A stretch of 64,000 nucleotides of DNA, from positions 15,226,577-15,290,576 of the forward strand of contig NC_031769.1 of the NCBI RefSeq assembly GCF_001522545.3, given 5' to 3'. Shown here in pieces: positions 1 to 12,800 of this stretch (within the stretch, counting starts at the first letter, position 1; every line of letters begins with the position of its first letter). The notes beneath the pieces were generated by a model. That model was not told the DNA's origin and ran no database searches. It was given only the letters and a program-made list of their open reading frames with translations. Origin of the DNA: Parus major (Eukaryota; Chordata; Aves; Passeriformes; Paridae). Made by a program: the position numbers and the translations under genes.

Positions 1-3000
1 GTTGTCATGTGAACGAGAGAATAGTAAATAGATAAGGGATGAAAAGGTTTTTCTGGAAGTTTATTCTGGTGTTCTTATTCTTGTTGTTTGTCAATAAACT
101 TTCTTTATTCCTTTTAAGTTTTATGCCTGTTTTGCCCTTATTCTAATCCATATCTCACAGCAAGAAATAAGTAATTTTCTTAGTTATTGGTTTTAAACCA
201 CGACATCTGGGCATAAATATAAATTGTCTGGGCATGCACCCCTGAGCATCCCCATTTCTGCTTCTCAGATGAGCCCTTAAGATACAGCAAAGGAGATAAC
301 CTCGCCCTGAAGGAGCCTTTGGAAGCCGTGTTTCCCTCCCTTGACATCCTACTACCTGGAATACCATTGTCTAGAGTCAAATACTATCTTGTCTATTTAG
401 TCTAAACCAGGTGTCTATAGGAAAGGCCTACCCAAGAAATGTTTTGTGAGCATTTTCACAAGAAGTGTCTGAAGAGGGCTCAAGTCCCATCAGGTTGGTT
501 TGGAGTTTGAGCCAAGGTGTCTGGCACAGCTGATGAGTGCTGACACAACCGGGGAACCTGCAGTGAGGGCGCAGGGAGGAAGTGGGAGGAAATGATGGGA
601 GGAAGAGGGTAAAGGAAGAATTTCTCTTCTTGTTACATCATACATGTTTGTTCCCACTGGCCTTTCAGCACCACTGCATCACATTCTGAGATATCTTACA
701 TTATCAATACTGTAATTTAGTGAGGAAGAAATAAGCTGGATTCATCTGAAGAAGGATCTTCAGTCTGGAGGAGTAGAAGTGAAAACACAGATTCTTTTGC
801 ACTCAGTAAAAGTATTGAAACTCAGAGAGGCATCCAAGAAAAAGAAATTAGGGTAGACTTGTTTGTTATTTTGCCTACATCTGCATATTTCCTGTGTTAC
901 CAAAAGAACAAAATTAATTTAATTTCATAGATTTTAGAGTTTCTTTGGATCCCTTTGACCCTTCTTGCCTGTGTTTGTGCAACTGAGCATCAGCTTCTGA
1001 TTTCAGATTGTCCATAAGACTAATGCTCCAGCAAAGGGGATGCTTAAGCTACTGGTGAGGAGAAGAGTAAAGAAATCCAGGATGTGTCTGCATAGCTTTA
1101 GAAGAGTTCTTTCTATCAGGCTGAGCATTATTTATATGAATAGGTGATCATGCACCTCCTACTCACTGGGTATCAGCTGTGCCTCCTCTGGCACATTTCC
1201 AAGTTGCAGGAAGTCTAGTGTAGGTTTGCAGAACTGACACTATTTTACCCCACTGTCTAAGGTCTCCAAGTCTCATACTGACACCCACAGAGAATTTGAC
1301 ACCAGTTTGAAGAGCAAGTCAAAAAAGTTAGTGCTTGAATTGCAATAATATTCACTGAACTCCTGTTGGAGTCAAAAAATTATCTATTAGGGTATATTCC
1401 TGCCAGGTTTTTAGTATTAATATAATTCAGGCATAGACTCCAACAGAAAATAGAGTAATAATATCTAGAACACAAGTTTGGCTTCCATTTGCAATTGATG
1501 TGCAATAAAAGTAAAGTCCTGCTTCCCCTGAACTCAATGTGAAAATCCTAATTAACTTCAGGAAAGAGCAGAATGGGACCTTAAGAGTTAACAGTTGTAG
1601 GTTATAAACCAGAAATTAAATAAACCCTTAATCGAAAGGTTATGTCTTACAGCCAAAGAAACCTCTCTGGAGTTGTACAGTTCAAAGCAGGAGCAGAATT
1701 TCAGCCTTTAACATTCACTGATACCATTTCAGATGCAAATTTTGTGATCTTTTCGATGCCAGACACAAGACATTCCAGTGTGCATAACATTTTAGTTACT
1801 TATCTTCTATGAGTTGCAGGGCATAATATTTTTCACTGTTTAGAAATAACTCAGCTCTGAGTCACCACTGAAAAACCCTGTTCTGAATTGGATTTCCCCT
1901 ACGAACCTGGACTGTCTCAATTTGAATAGTCCAAAGAAACCACAAAGCCTGCTTTACAGACAGTTTGTGTCTACTGGGAGGAAAGAGCAGATCAAGGCCA
2001 CACAAAGGTGGGGGTATCCTGGGGATCCCTGGCCTGGCAGAGACAACTGCACTGCATGGGAAGTGGCTGGGAACATATCCATGCTCTCAAAACCATCACT
2101 GTCATCCTCGTCTCCTGCTAAGCTGCAGCCCATTTCCAGACCAAGAGCCTTGTCATTGATTTCAAGGCAGTCAGACTCCCAGTGACTTTCAAAAAGCTCT
2201 TACTTCATTTCCCACCGTGTCTGTGCTCAGCACCACAGTGTGACACGTTATCCAGCTGGCACCAACAAGAGCGAGAAGGTTTGGGATACAAACCTGTGTT
2301 TCCTGGATGCTGCACAGCCTAGTCCTGCAGCTAAAGGACCACCACATGGGATTTATGCTAGTAAGGGACTTCCCAGCTTTCTTTACTTCCTCATTCTAAG
2401 GGAAATATGCATCAAAGATTTGGCCACAAACTACCCCATTCATGTTCTTTTAAATGGAGAATATTTCTATCAGTAAGAGCAGTTTTCTCCATCAGCTCGT
2501 TCATGCCGTAACTTCTGTGGCCACTAATCGAAAAATCCATGGGTTCAGATTTCACACCTTCACCACCACTTACAAAACTTTTGCAGGCAGACTGGAAAGA
2601 ATTCAGGGAAAATTTTATACTAGTGCTGTCTCCTGTGATTCTTCAGGATGCTGAGCAGGTTGAGGCTGCACTTGCTAAGGCAGAACTGAGACCAGGCTCC
2701 TCATAACACATGCATCATAAAACTCCTGAAACACCTGGGAATAAATGAATCCTCCATGGCACAACCCTTTCCCTGCCTATCATTTTACTTTAACTCTGTT
2801 GAATCAAAGAATTTCTTCCTAGTGTTCCTAATGAGACTACCAGGCAGAGAATTATAAATCATCAATGTTCTACTATGGGAAAAGAGCAGCGTATGTATTT
2901 GAAGGGAAGCTAGGAGGGAAGAAAAGGAAGACATTCTTACTAACATATACCAAGGGAAACCAAATTCAGTTTGACAGGTTTCAGAACTCAGAAGATTTTA

Positions 3001-3727
3001 CAGCATAACTGTAAATAATATGCCAATAGAATTATTAAAGGAGTAGTATCAGGTCGTGTCTGCCCAACCTGAAAATTTTATTTTAAAGAAACGTTGTCTG
3101 AAATTTCAAAAGATATTTACAAATCTCATTTGGCAACTGAATAGGCCATAGTGTTACTGGTTAACTTAGGCAAGTAAAAGTGATGGTCTTTGCACCCAAG
3201 AGTTAGAGATACATGATTGAACTCCCTCCATTTGGGCAGTGATTTACCATTGTGCCAATGCTTCCTTTAGCACTCCACAAGTATTGCTTCTTTTTGAGAA
3301 GACAGTCTTGCACAATAATCATTTAATTCTTCATGGATTTTTTCAGACTGTCAAGCCCTTTGAAGGAAATTTAAAAATTTTGAAATTTTTGAATTAATAA
3401 TTCATACTTTCTCTTGATAAAACATATATTCAATCATGAAGTTAAAATTAAAAAAATAAACATTTTATTGTGAGAATATTGCATAGTTTTTAGTAATTTT
3501 CAGCAAATCAAATAAGCATTCATGATTATTAAGAATGTAACTCTGCTAATGACAGCTTGCTGTTGAAATGACTATTGAAAGTCATAGCTCAGACTGAATT
3601 AAAACTTCTGAAAATTACATTCTGCTGTGCATCAACAGAAAGGTTTTGTACAACTGTGCTGCAGAACATAGCTAAAAAGCATCTAGTAAATCTGTGCTAC
3701 ATCAAATTCTGTGCTTCCTTTAACCAC
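1..3727. other. Unique non-coding sequence, no gene recognised
   Basis: No open frame longer than about 90 codons occurs here and none resembles a known protein. The sequence is AT-rich with few CpG. Around 3361-3440 it becomes very AT-rich, with short A/T palindromic runs. I see no transposon signature. It could be intergenic or intronic. Confidence 0.7.
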
Positions 3728-4540
3728 CCCTACAGTAAAAGAGCAGCAGTACTTCAGGTGGGGTTTCACCAGAGCAGAGCAGAGAGGGAGATTCACCTCT
3801 CATGACCTGCTGGTCACACTTCTTTTGATGCAGCTGGATATGTTTGGCTTTCTGGGCTGGAAGGACACGTTGATGGGTCTTACTCAGTGTTCTATCCACC
3901 AACACCCCCAAATCCTTCTCCACAGGGCTGCTTTCAATCCACTCATTGCACTGCCTGTATCCATGTTTAAGATTGCCCTGACCCAGGTTCCCATAAATGT
4001 ATTTCTCCAAGCTGTTAAGGTCCACAAGCTTGCTGCTTTTGAGGTTGGAGATGAACCTTGCAATTCAACCACCCCTCCCAGACTCCTCTTCCTTACCTGT
4101 GTGTATATGTCAGTAGTGGACTCGTCTCTGTCTTGTTTGTTTGCTCTGAGGCCTTTCCCCTCAGACCACTCTGTGCCCTTTCCTTGCCATCCTGGCCTGC
4201 CACTTCTCTGTGAGTTGTCATCTCCCTTTTCTGTCATTGTTTGAATATCTCCTCAGGTTGGTCAGCCTATTGGCAAAGGTGTTTTTTCCCTGCTTGGTCA
4301 GATGGATCTCAACTCTTCCTAGCAGTCCTGAGTTCTCAGTCCCAAGGCTGTAAAAGCCAGATCGCTGTTCCCAACATCATCTGTGCAACTGAGTGTTGAC
4401 CTCCATGATCTGCTAAATCCTCCTCAAGCCCTTCACCCTCTGTGGCAGGATTAAGGAGAAACTCAACTGGTCCTTGGGCCTTTGGCCCTTACTCCAGAGC
4501 TGTGTAGTCACTCTTGTTATGCTCCACATAACCATTCAGG
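3728..4540 (-). mobile_element. CR1 LINE fragment with ORF1 end joined to ORF2 tail
   Basis: Read on the minus strand, 4540 down to about 4240 translates in a single frame, with two in-frame stops, to the C-terminal half of the CR1 ORF1 esterase domain. The recognisable stretch is SGLLGRVEIHLTKQGKN. From about 3988 down to 3728 the minus strand gives the C-terminal part of CR1 ORF2, with the typical 'EKDLGVLVD' and 'AQKA' blocks and the 'CSGETPPEVL' segment. CR1 is a non-LTR retrotransposon of birds and reptiles that copies itself by target-primed reverse transcription. In a full element about 2.5 kb of ORF2, carrying the endonuclease and most of the reverse transcriptase, lies between these two parts; here it is missing. 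The true 3' end with octamer repeats is also missing at the 3728 side. The copy is dead. Two independent insertions side by side are an alternative reading. Confidence 0.85.
4240..4540 (-). pseudogene. CR1 ORF1 esterase-domain remnant
   Basis: About 95 codons of the SGNH/GDSL-type esterase domain of CR1 ORF1 are readable in one frame, interrupted by two stop codons. In intact family members the last catalytic block has the pattern Asp-x-x-His. Here the His codon is kept (4302-4304) but the Asp position is Val (4311-4313). The fragment lacks the N-terminal nucleophile block and cannot encode an active enzyme. The family identification rests on remembered CR1 protein patterns, not on a search. 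Confidence 0.75.
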
Positions 4541-6639
4541 CCAAAAGAAAAAGGTTAAACATATGAGTCCGTTTTCTGAAGTTGTTCATATTTCAAAGGA
4601 GGTGTGAGAGAAACAGAGACAGGAACATGGATCTCCTTTTCTTTACACAAAGATCTGACATTTGTAGACTCTTCTATTAGGTTTGCAAATTTTCTGTTCT
4701 TCTAGCTCTCAAGGAAAAAAGAAAAAGAAATGTGAATCCACAATTTAAACAAAAAAACATTCCCTGCCATTAACATTTCTTTGATCGTCCTTTGGTTTAT
4801 TGTTGTGCATTAAATTCTCTTAATTGCTACAACATTCATATAAATAATGCATTTGGAAATGAAGGTAAAGAGGGTGTCACATTCTATTCTCCAGTGATTT
4901 TAGTGGGACCCTCTGGCTTGACTTTAGTTCTAAAGCTGCTTTTTTTGGTCTCAGGATAGCAAAAGCTTGTTAACAAAGTTAGAGTAAACAGGGAAAATAA
5001 AAGCACTTACATTTTATCATGTGATAAATTGGATAGGTCTGCCTTTCAGCTGAATTTACTCCATGGCAAAACTAATGTGTCTTGCCTTCGCTGTACTGGT
5101 ACCTCAGGGGAGCTGATGTGTATTAGCTATCACTATCAGGAAAGACAAACAGCTTTTGTAGCTCCCCCTCCTTCCCCAGATCCTCTTGGGTTTTCCTTTT
5201 ATGAAAGTTTCTGGTAAAAGCTTCTATGAAGTCACAGAACAGGGTTGCCCATGTCTGCCAGCTGGTTTTTTTTGCACTACATGAAAATATCTCTCAAGTA
5301 CAATCCTCTCTTCTCTCTCCTTTTCAAACACTTACAGTGTAAAAAAGCCAAACCCTTCAGCATTTGGCACAGTTTCAGCTAGAAGATCTACAGCCAGTTT
5401 TGAAAACTGCAACTTATAATGAGCTAATTTTACAGTTAGAAAAAGGTTGTGTCATTTTGAAAGAGACAGATAGACCTGGAAAGGAGACAACTGAATTGTG
5501 CACTGAAAGCACTGGGATTTTGCCCACATATTTGTGCCTGGATTTTACTGGGTTTTTGTAAACAGGAATTTCAAAGACTTTTCTTAGATTTGGTGTGTTT
5601 GGACATGTTCTGTTTTAGTCAGTTTTAGAGCATAAATCCACAGAAACACATTGGAAGGAAGGAGTACAGGAAGAGGACAGGATTACACGTCCACAAGTAT
5701 GTGAGGTCTTTATTTTGTTGATTATGTTTGCAACCCTACCAGTCCATTAGACACACAGGTAGGATCCCTCTTCACACCAGTGAATGCAAAAGGACAAAAA
5801 AAATCAGTAAGATCAGTAAGATTAGCACTGGTAAGATTCATCCTCATTGCAAAATTCACTGTCTGGTGGCAAATTGAGTAATTTTTTAATCATATATTAG
5901 ACAAGGTTTCCCAACAGAGAAGGATAAAGCTGTAAACAAGATAGAGCAGCAAGCAACTCAGAAGTTAGGAAGATCCTGAGAAAGGGAAGCATTTTCCATG
6001 AGGAGTGTTGGGGTGGAGAGCTAAAGGACAGCAAGAGCTGAGATGCCACATGCAGGTGCCAGGATTTTCTCTATATTTCTCCTGCACCAGAGATAAGAGA
6101 CCACTGAAGCAGTTTGATGACTCATTTAAGCATCCTGCCCAGCCAGGGCTATTCAAAAGGATAGAATTAGATGGCAGCAAAGGAAAGGCAGCTCTTGCAT
6201 CTCCATGCTTCACCCCGCATCCCCAGCCTATTCCTTTTACACATCCCAAATTCATACATCCCAAAATCTGATTCCAGTTGAATCACATCCCTCCGTTTCT
6301 AACACACCAGGTTTCACTGAGGTCCCTGGGCAGCAATGCTCTGCCTACCCCTGCTGAGCCTGGGCTGCTCAGAGGAAGAGGAAATGCTTGGCTATGTGTC
6401 AATAGAGGTTTTTTGGTCCTCAGGAAATTCTACACATCCTGAGCACAGTAAAGCATCTTTCTGCCTGCAGTCCAACACAGACCATACTCCTACATGTCAT
6501 ACTGTACTGGGACACCGGTTCCTGAGAAACATCCTGAGCATTCCAGGGCAAAAGAAAAATTCCCACTTTGAATGTAAATGGAGGCCCACTTTGTTCGTCC
6601 CTGGTCTTAAATACTCTCCTGCTGCAATGAGACCGTTTT
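4541..6639. other. Unique non-coding sequence, no gene recognised
   Basis: Only short open frames occur. A small tandem 10-bp unit (ATCAGTAAG-type) lies at 5802-5823. Nothing else could be assigned. Confidence 0.65.
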
Positions 6640-6732
6640 TATATCTATATCTATATCTATATCTATATCTATATCTATATCTATATCTATATCTATATCT
6701 ATATCTATATCTATATCTATATCTATATCTAT
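6640..6732. repeat. (ATATCT)n hexanucleotide array, about 15.5 copies, cut by the gap
   Basis: A perfect 6-bp tandem repeat of 93 bases runs without interruption into the N block. Its real length is unknown because the gap starts inside the array. The plus-strand frame reads as an artificial Tyr-Leu polymer and is not a protein. Confidence 0.97.
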
Positions 6733-6837
6733 NNNNNNNNNNNNNNNNNNNNNNNNNNNNNNNNNNNNNNNNNNNNNNNNNNNNNNNNNNNNNNNNNNNN
6801 NNNNNNNNNNNNNNNNNNNNNNNNNNNNNNNNNNNNN
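6733..6837. other. Assembly gap of 105 Ns
   Basis: Positions 6733-6837 are all N. The left flank is the hexamer array; the right flank is a different AT-rich stretch (ATATAAATATATATAATG). The gap was most likely caused by the tandem repeat. Confidence 0.99.
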
Positions 6838-9800
6838 ATATAAATATATATAATGTGTTTTTATATCTAAGATTTCTTATTCTCTAAGCCTGCCTTTCTA
6901 TAAATTACAGCAACAACTCCAGCTGTAACCACCCTCAGAGAATCAGTTTCTATATTCCTCATGAGACTTGTCCTAGATGAGATTAGGAATGATTAGTGGT
7001 AAGCTGTAGGCAGATACCTGGACTCCCCTTTACATTACTGCTTCCACCAATATGATCAGTGTGTGGGTGGCAAAAACCTAACACAACTGCCTTGAGTATA
7101 GATAGATTGAGAAGACATATGTATAAATGGAGTACCTAAAATTTTCAAGGCTTCTTCAGTTTTCTACCTATCTTTGTTGTCTAACTCATGGTATCACTAG
7201 TCTTCCTGTTTTTGTGAGAGCACGGTTGTGTTTGTCATCAGCTTTGGGTGATAAGATCAGATTTTGAACTTGGATGCGAACCACATGATAATTCCCTGCT
7301 CTATAAAGAAAAGCAAGACAATAAAAAGCCCTCAGTACTGGTTTTGTTTCCCCTGAGCCTCATTAGGCACTTGGCCAGTGACTAGTCAGGTACAAAGGAG
7401 CAAGGACTTAGAAACAGTCCTCAGAGGCCCTGCCTTCCATCTGCGAGGGGTAAGTGTGAACCATAAGCCAAATTCATTTAGTTCCTTTTACATAATTGTC
7501 AGCTTTACTCAAAGCAGTTTCTTCTCCTTGGTTGCAAGGGAAGACAGTCAATTGTTGTTCTATTCACATCGTCACATAAACCCATCTGACAGGCATGACA
7601 GCAACTGCTTGCTAATTATGGAGCAAAATTTGCAGTGCAAGGTTTGTTGTGCCAACGGTCCCCAGAACAATCCTGGGATTGTTTTATGAGAAGATTGGGC
7701 AGTCAGGGTTGAGCACTTTTGTTTCAATTATCCCCATGTGCTGTCAGGGCTTGGAGCTGCTCTAGTGGAATGAAGAGAAGAAAATAAATGAGCTCTGCTC
7801 CAAGCCTGGGAGCAGTTGCTGAACCCTGAAGAGCTCAGTCAGTTGTATCTTTGTTAGTTGCTATTATGGATATTATTGCCTGGTAGTGGCACTGAATCTG
7901 AGGGCCCATTAGCACTTTCATGCTAGGTCCAGGGATTTATGGTTCCACTGCAGAGACTTGCGGAGACTTATTCTGGAGTGAAGCTCGGCATGTGGTCCCA
8001 GCTAAACCCATCCCTCTAACTTTATTATTCATTGCTTTGGGTGATCTAATAAAGTTCAGATATTGTTGGCATTGGATGTAGCTGGTTTGCTGATTTTATC
8101 AAGAAGAGGAATTGATTTGTGAGTGAGAGGTGACTAGCAAAAAGTCCACCTCACTAGGGTGGAATTAAAAAAATACCAAAGAATTAATTGCTTAATGTAG
8201 GAATCTGAATGTTGTGCAGACACCTCAAGTGATTATTCTAAAAGAAGTATAACCAGCTGGCCATAAACCAGAATTATCTTTTCCCAGAATATTCCCAAAA
8301 AAACCCCTAATTCCTACTGAAGTTGTTGAGCTGCACCTTCCTAATTTCTTACATTACATAAGTTTACAGAGCACCTTCATGAGTTCCATTTGGTCACATT
8401 ACTCAAGAATTTCCTCTTTGTGACCCAAGTGCTCTTGTGTGTCTGGCATCTCCAACAGACCTTCAGTGATAAATTGAAAACATAAAGCTTGGAGAAGGGC
8501 TATGTTTGTCTCTTGCAGCCAGTAAATTATTCTAGAATATGCCATTCCTTTGCAAAAACCAACAATCAAGGCCACTCCATGGACTCTGTCAGATACACAA
8601 TCTCTGTGTCTGGCTAACCCCAAAGTCAGTTCATCTGAGCCCTCTCCCACAGCCACTCCTCCTCCCTCACCTAGTCCTGTTCCCCCTTTACCCTCTGCAG
8701 CATAGATTAGGTCACAGCAGGACCATTTCAGTTTACTATACCAGCAGAAACATACTCCATCCTTCTGCTGAGTTGGTTTCCTAGCAGATGGCACATTGCA
8801 TCAGCTCACCAGGCTGCCAGACAAGCCATTACTGGAGGGCTCTCAACCAGGGGCAACAGTGTGACTTTAGTTTGGAGCAAGATATGAGATCCATCCCCTG
8901 AAACTTTTAACCACTTCCTCTTGTCTCTACAGATGTGAGGCATGGATTTGGACTGCATGGAAGGAGGACTTATACCACAGGCTCATTAAAAGTTTATCTA
9001 GAGCCATTCAGAGGAGGGGAGCAGCATAAGTCCACAAAAACAACAAATATTCCTCTCTGCCACAGCCTGTACAAACTCCTGAAGGAGATATTCCTCTCCT
9101 TCATGTGACATGGATCATCTTAACTATAGGCAGGCAGGATATTCTTCCCTGTCCCACACAGATTATTGATGTTCCCACTGGAAAGGTTTTGGGAAGATGG
9201 GAATAACTCTAAAATCTAAGGTTTCAAGAAATTTGAATTTTATAGCAGAACTCTCTTTTCTACCCATCCCCAAACTACCATACCCACAGATACAGCCTTT
9301 TCAGAAACATCTTCCAGAGGTCTGTGGTGTTGGTATAACACAGGTGGGAAAGCAGAAAAGAAATAAAGAAAAAATCCTGTGAGGAACACAAGTCTGCCAT
9401 CCTAGAGGGATCTTGATGGCCAGTGGAAGGGTCAAACCAGACCTTGACTCCTCTCTTCTCCCTGTTCCTTTGGGTCTTCCCCTCACCTCTGCCCTTTGTG
9501 CACTGTGCTGTGAGTGAGCAGAAAACCATTCTGGCTGAGGCACAATCCTATTGCTGTGTTCAGATCAGTTGACTGCAAGAGCTACTGCACCAGTGCCAAG
9601 GCACCACAGAACAGCCATCAGGCCTGAGGAACACGGAGCTCTGACTTGTGCTTGTGAGATTAAAGCAACCAGAGAACTGCAGACCAGGTACTTACATGAG
9701 GCTAAAAGAAAGCAGTTAATTGTTCTTTAATCTGGACATCAGAAACATGATGAAAGGCAGTAGCTGGAATTTGGTTCAAATTCAGGTTGAAAGCAGGATT

Positions 9801-12800
9801 AGGTTCACTGCAGTGATGGAGTATTCTGCAACATGCAACTCGTTCTCTCCCAGTTAACCAGCCGTACTTTGTATGAAGTAGCTGAATATTAGGGGAATTC
9901 CTAATACTTTCTGGCCCATGAATGCTTAACCAGAGAGAGTTATTGGAGCATCTGAAAATCCTGTGGTTAGGGCATATCTAAGAGATCATAACTCAAACCT
10001 CTACTCCAGGTGTTGTAGGAGAGGAGCTCCAGCCTGGTCTCCCACACTCACAATGGGGACATTAAAAAGTTACAACCATCAGGAAGGAAGAAGAAGGGTC
10101 TCTATGTTGTATGATCATGCATGTTACAATCAACTCCAGAGACAAGACAGGCAGGAAAACACATGGTTCACAGTCCAACCAGAGTGTGGACATAAGTCTG
10201 AACAGTCTGTTGCCTTATGATACGAGGGTGCATCTGTTTGGACCTTCTCTATGAGTAAAAACTGTAAACAAGTTTGGGAAGCAATGGATCACTCCTCTGG
10301 AAGCACCAGCACATTTTAAGAATGTAACTGGCACTCTGTAAATTGAAGTCCCCCACGGGAATCCAGCCAAAAATATATTTAGTGGCTTTTGTTTTTAAAC
10401 ACACAAACACAGAAAGCGTACAGCTGGGTATTTCAACGACATACCTACAGCGGATGTGGACTGTGTGGGCTGGGGGGTCTTAAGAAAAAGCCTGGATTCC
10501 TTTCTGAAAGGCACATTCCAGTTCAGCCAGAGGTTATAGGCTTCATACAGAAATTCCTCAGCTAAGATCTGTGTTTTAATGCTGCAGGTCAAACCACCCT
10601 CATAATAGTACCTCTTGTCTTGTATAGATTATATGACATTTAAGAGGGGAAAGGGGGCACTCGAAGCTAAATCTCAGGATACTACAGCGTCTGATGGTGT
10701 ACAGGCCTGGCAAATGGATTTAGACACTCTTAACAAGAATACTTCAGTTTTCACTCAGCCTCTAATTGTTTTATTGCTAGTGTGAGGTAACTTCAGGGTT
10801 AGCTTTCCCCAAAAGCTGGCCCAAATAGGGTTTTTCCCCATACAAGTTAAAACAATTTTTTAGCCTAGTCTAAACACATCCTGAGGTGCACACCAAGATA
10901 AACACACCATCACAGAAGACCACTGGGGTATTTCCCTAGAGGGTTTCCCAAGAAACTTTTGGGGTAACACAGGCCTCTCCCAGCACAGGGGAAGCTCTGC
11001 AGTGGGATATTTAGGGGAATGTGGAGAAATGCAACAGCTGGATCAGGCAGACTTGCTTATCTCTAAGTGAAAGGATGCCCTTGCCAGTCTACCAGTATGG
11101 GGCTTTCCCTTCAATGTCAGTGAGGAGGAAGGATTTAAAGCAGGTGACAGGGAGATACTTTGTGGTTTTGCCAGGCAATCTCTGAGAGATCACCAGGGTG
11201 AGCAGGAGTATAGAGGACTATGCATAAAAAGCATACAAGGAGAAAACATGCTAGTGGTGGTGCAGGATTTCAATAAATGAAATGGGGGCTGAAAGAAAGT
11301 AGAGGGCAAAACAATAGGCAGCCTTATAGGTGCAGACATGAGGTTTGCTTTGCTCTATCTCAGCTGGCATCTGCACCACCATCCAGAGAAGTAGCTACTA
11401 TTTCTGAAGACAGCCAAGGTGTCTTGGTCACACAGTCATAAAGTGCTTCTCCAAAATACTGCAGCAATGCAGAGCACAGCACAAGACTGTGAGCTCAGCT
11501 GTCATCCTCAGGAAATGCTCCTGCATTCAGTTTGGCCCCGCTGTGCAAGTTGGTGGCTTCAACCTCAGGTGCATTAGTGGTGCACACACAAACACATAGT
11601 TTGCTTAAGGGGACAGCAGTAGTTGGATGGGAGAGAAGGAGCACTTCAGAAAGCAGCAGCATGAGGCTGTCTCATTTTTTGTGTATGTTTGGAGCTGTCA
11701 AGGCCACAAAGCTGGAGGCTGCAGTAACTAAGGCATGAAATTAAGCCTTGAGAAGAAGCTGAGTTGATAGCATGTCATAAGGCCCGTTTTCTGAGTTGTT
11801 TGAACAGCTTACAGTTTTCCTATAGTTATAGCTTATTCAAAGATGATTGTGGAATTATTTCCATGAGTAATTCTTGGCCGCTGTATCCTTTGCAAGCAGT
11901 TCGGTGCAGTCAGTTGATAGCTGAAATTCCAGACTGGTCAGACCCTGTTCACACAGGCCACTTATCTGCTGCAGAGAAGAAATTGCTTCACAGCAGATCA
12001 TGTCCCAGGGCTGCCAGTGTTTTATCTCCTCACTCCCCAGGGCACAGGCTGGAGCAGCAAAGGACAGGCTTAGGCCCCACAGGACAGGATAAGATGAGGT
12101 TCCAAACTGAAGTGAAAAGTTAACTACACTGTTGAAGCAAAGCCCTTTCAGCTTCCCAGGCTCAGCAGAATGAACGGACACATGCATGTGAGAGCTGCAA
12201 AATTTATGAAAGACAACAGAGACTTAATGTGAAATATAGTAAAAGTAAGATCAATATGTCCAGATGGCAGATGCTGCTTTCAGGCTCCTTTCACAAAAAG
12301 CTGAGTGTTTTAAATAATGCTTCAAATATACCTGTGTTGGTAATTACAGCCCACATACTGTACAAGGAGACAAATACAGGATCTGTGAGTTTCAGAACAA
12401 GGACATCAGGAGGAAGAATAAATTGATTCAGTGTGGAAAAGTGGAACTATTAGATGATATAAATAGTGTATTTGTTTCCCCATCAGCTTTTCCAGCTTCT
12501 GTGCTTTGAAGTGTTTAATTTTGTAGTCTCAATTGCACCCTGAAACTCCAAAATTAAACAAAAGCTCTTCCATCTTAATGAACTACAGGACTTAAAATTA
12601 TAATTTTATTGCCTTTCCTATCCTGGTGAGGTTAACTAGAGTCTGGAAAGTGCACACTGCCCATTAGGGATCATTAGGAAAGCATTTGGAAGTTACAAAG
12701 CTTCCTTGGACTTTTACCATTAATAGTTCCTTTTGTGGCCATTCAGAGGAAAAACAGATTTTCTTAAATAAATATTAAAGTGTTTGAATAAATATATTAT

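Noticed and set aside
3711..4244. 177-codon plus-strand open frame
   Set aside because: It is the antisense of the CR1 remnant at 3728-4540.
6336..6887. 183-codon open frame on the plus strand
   Set aside because: Most of its second half is the translation of the ATATCT hexamer array and of the N gap; it is an artefact.
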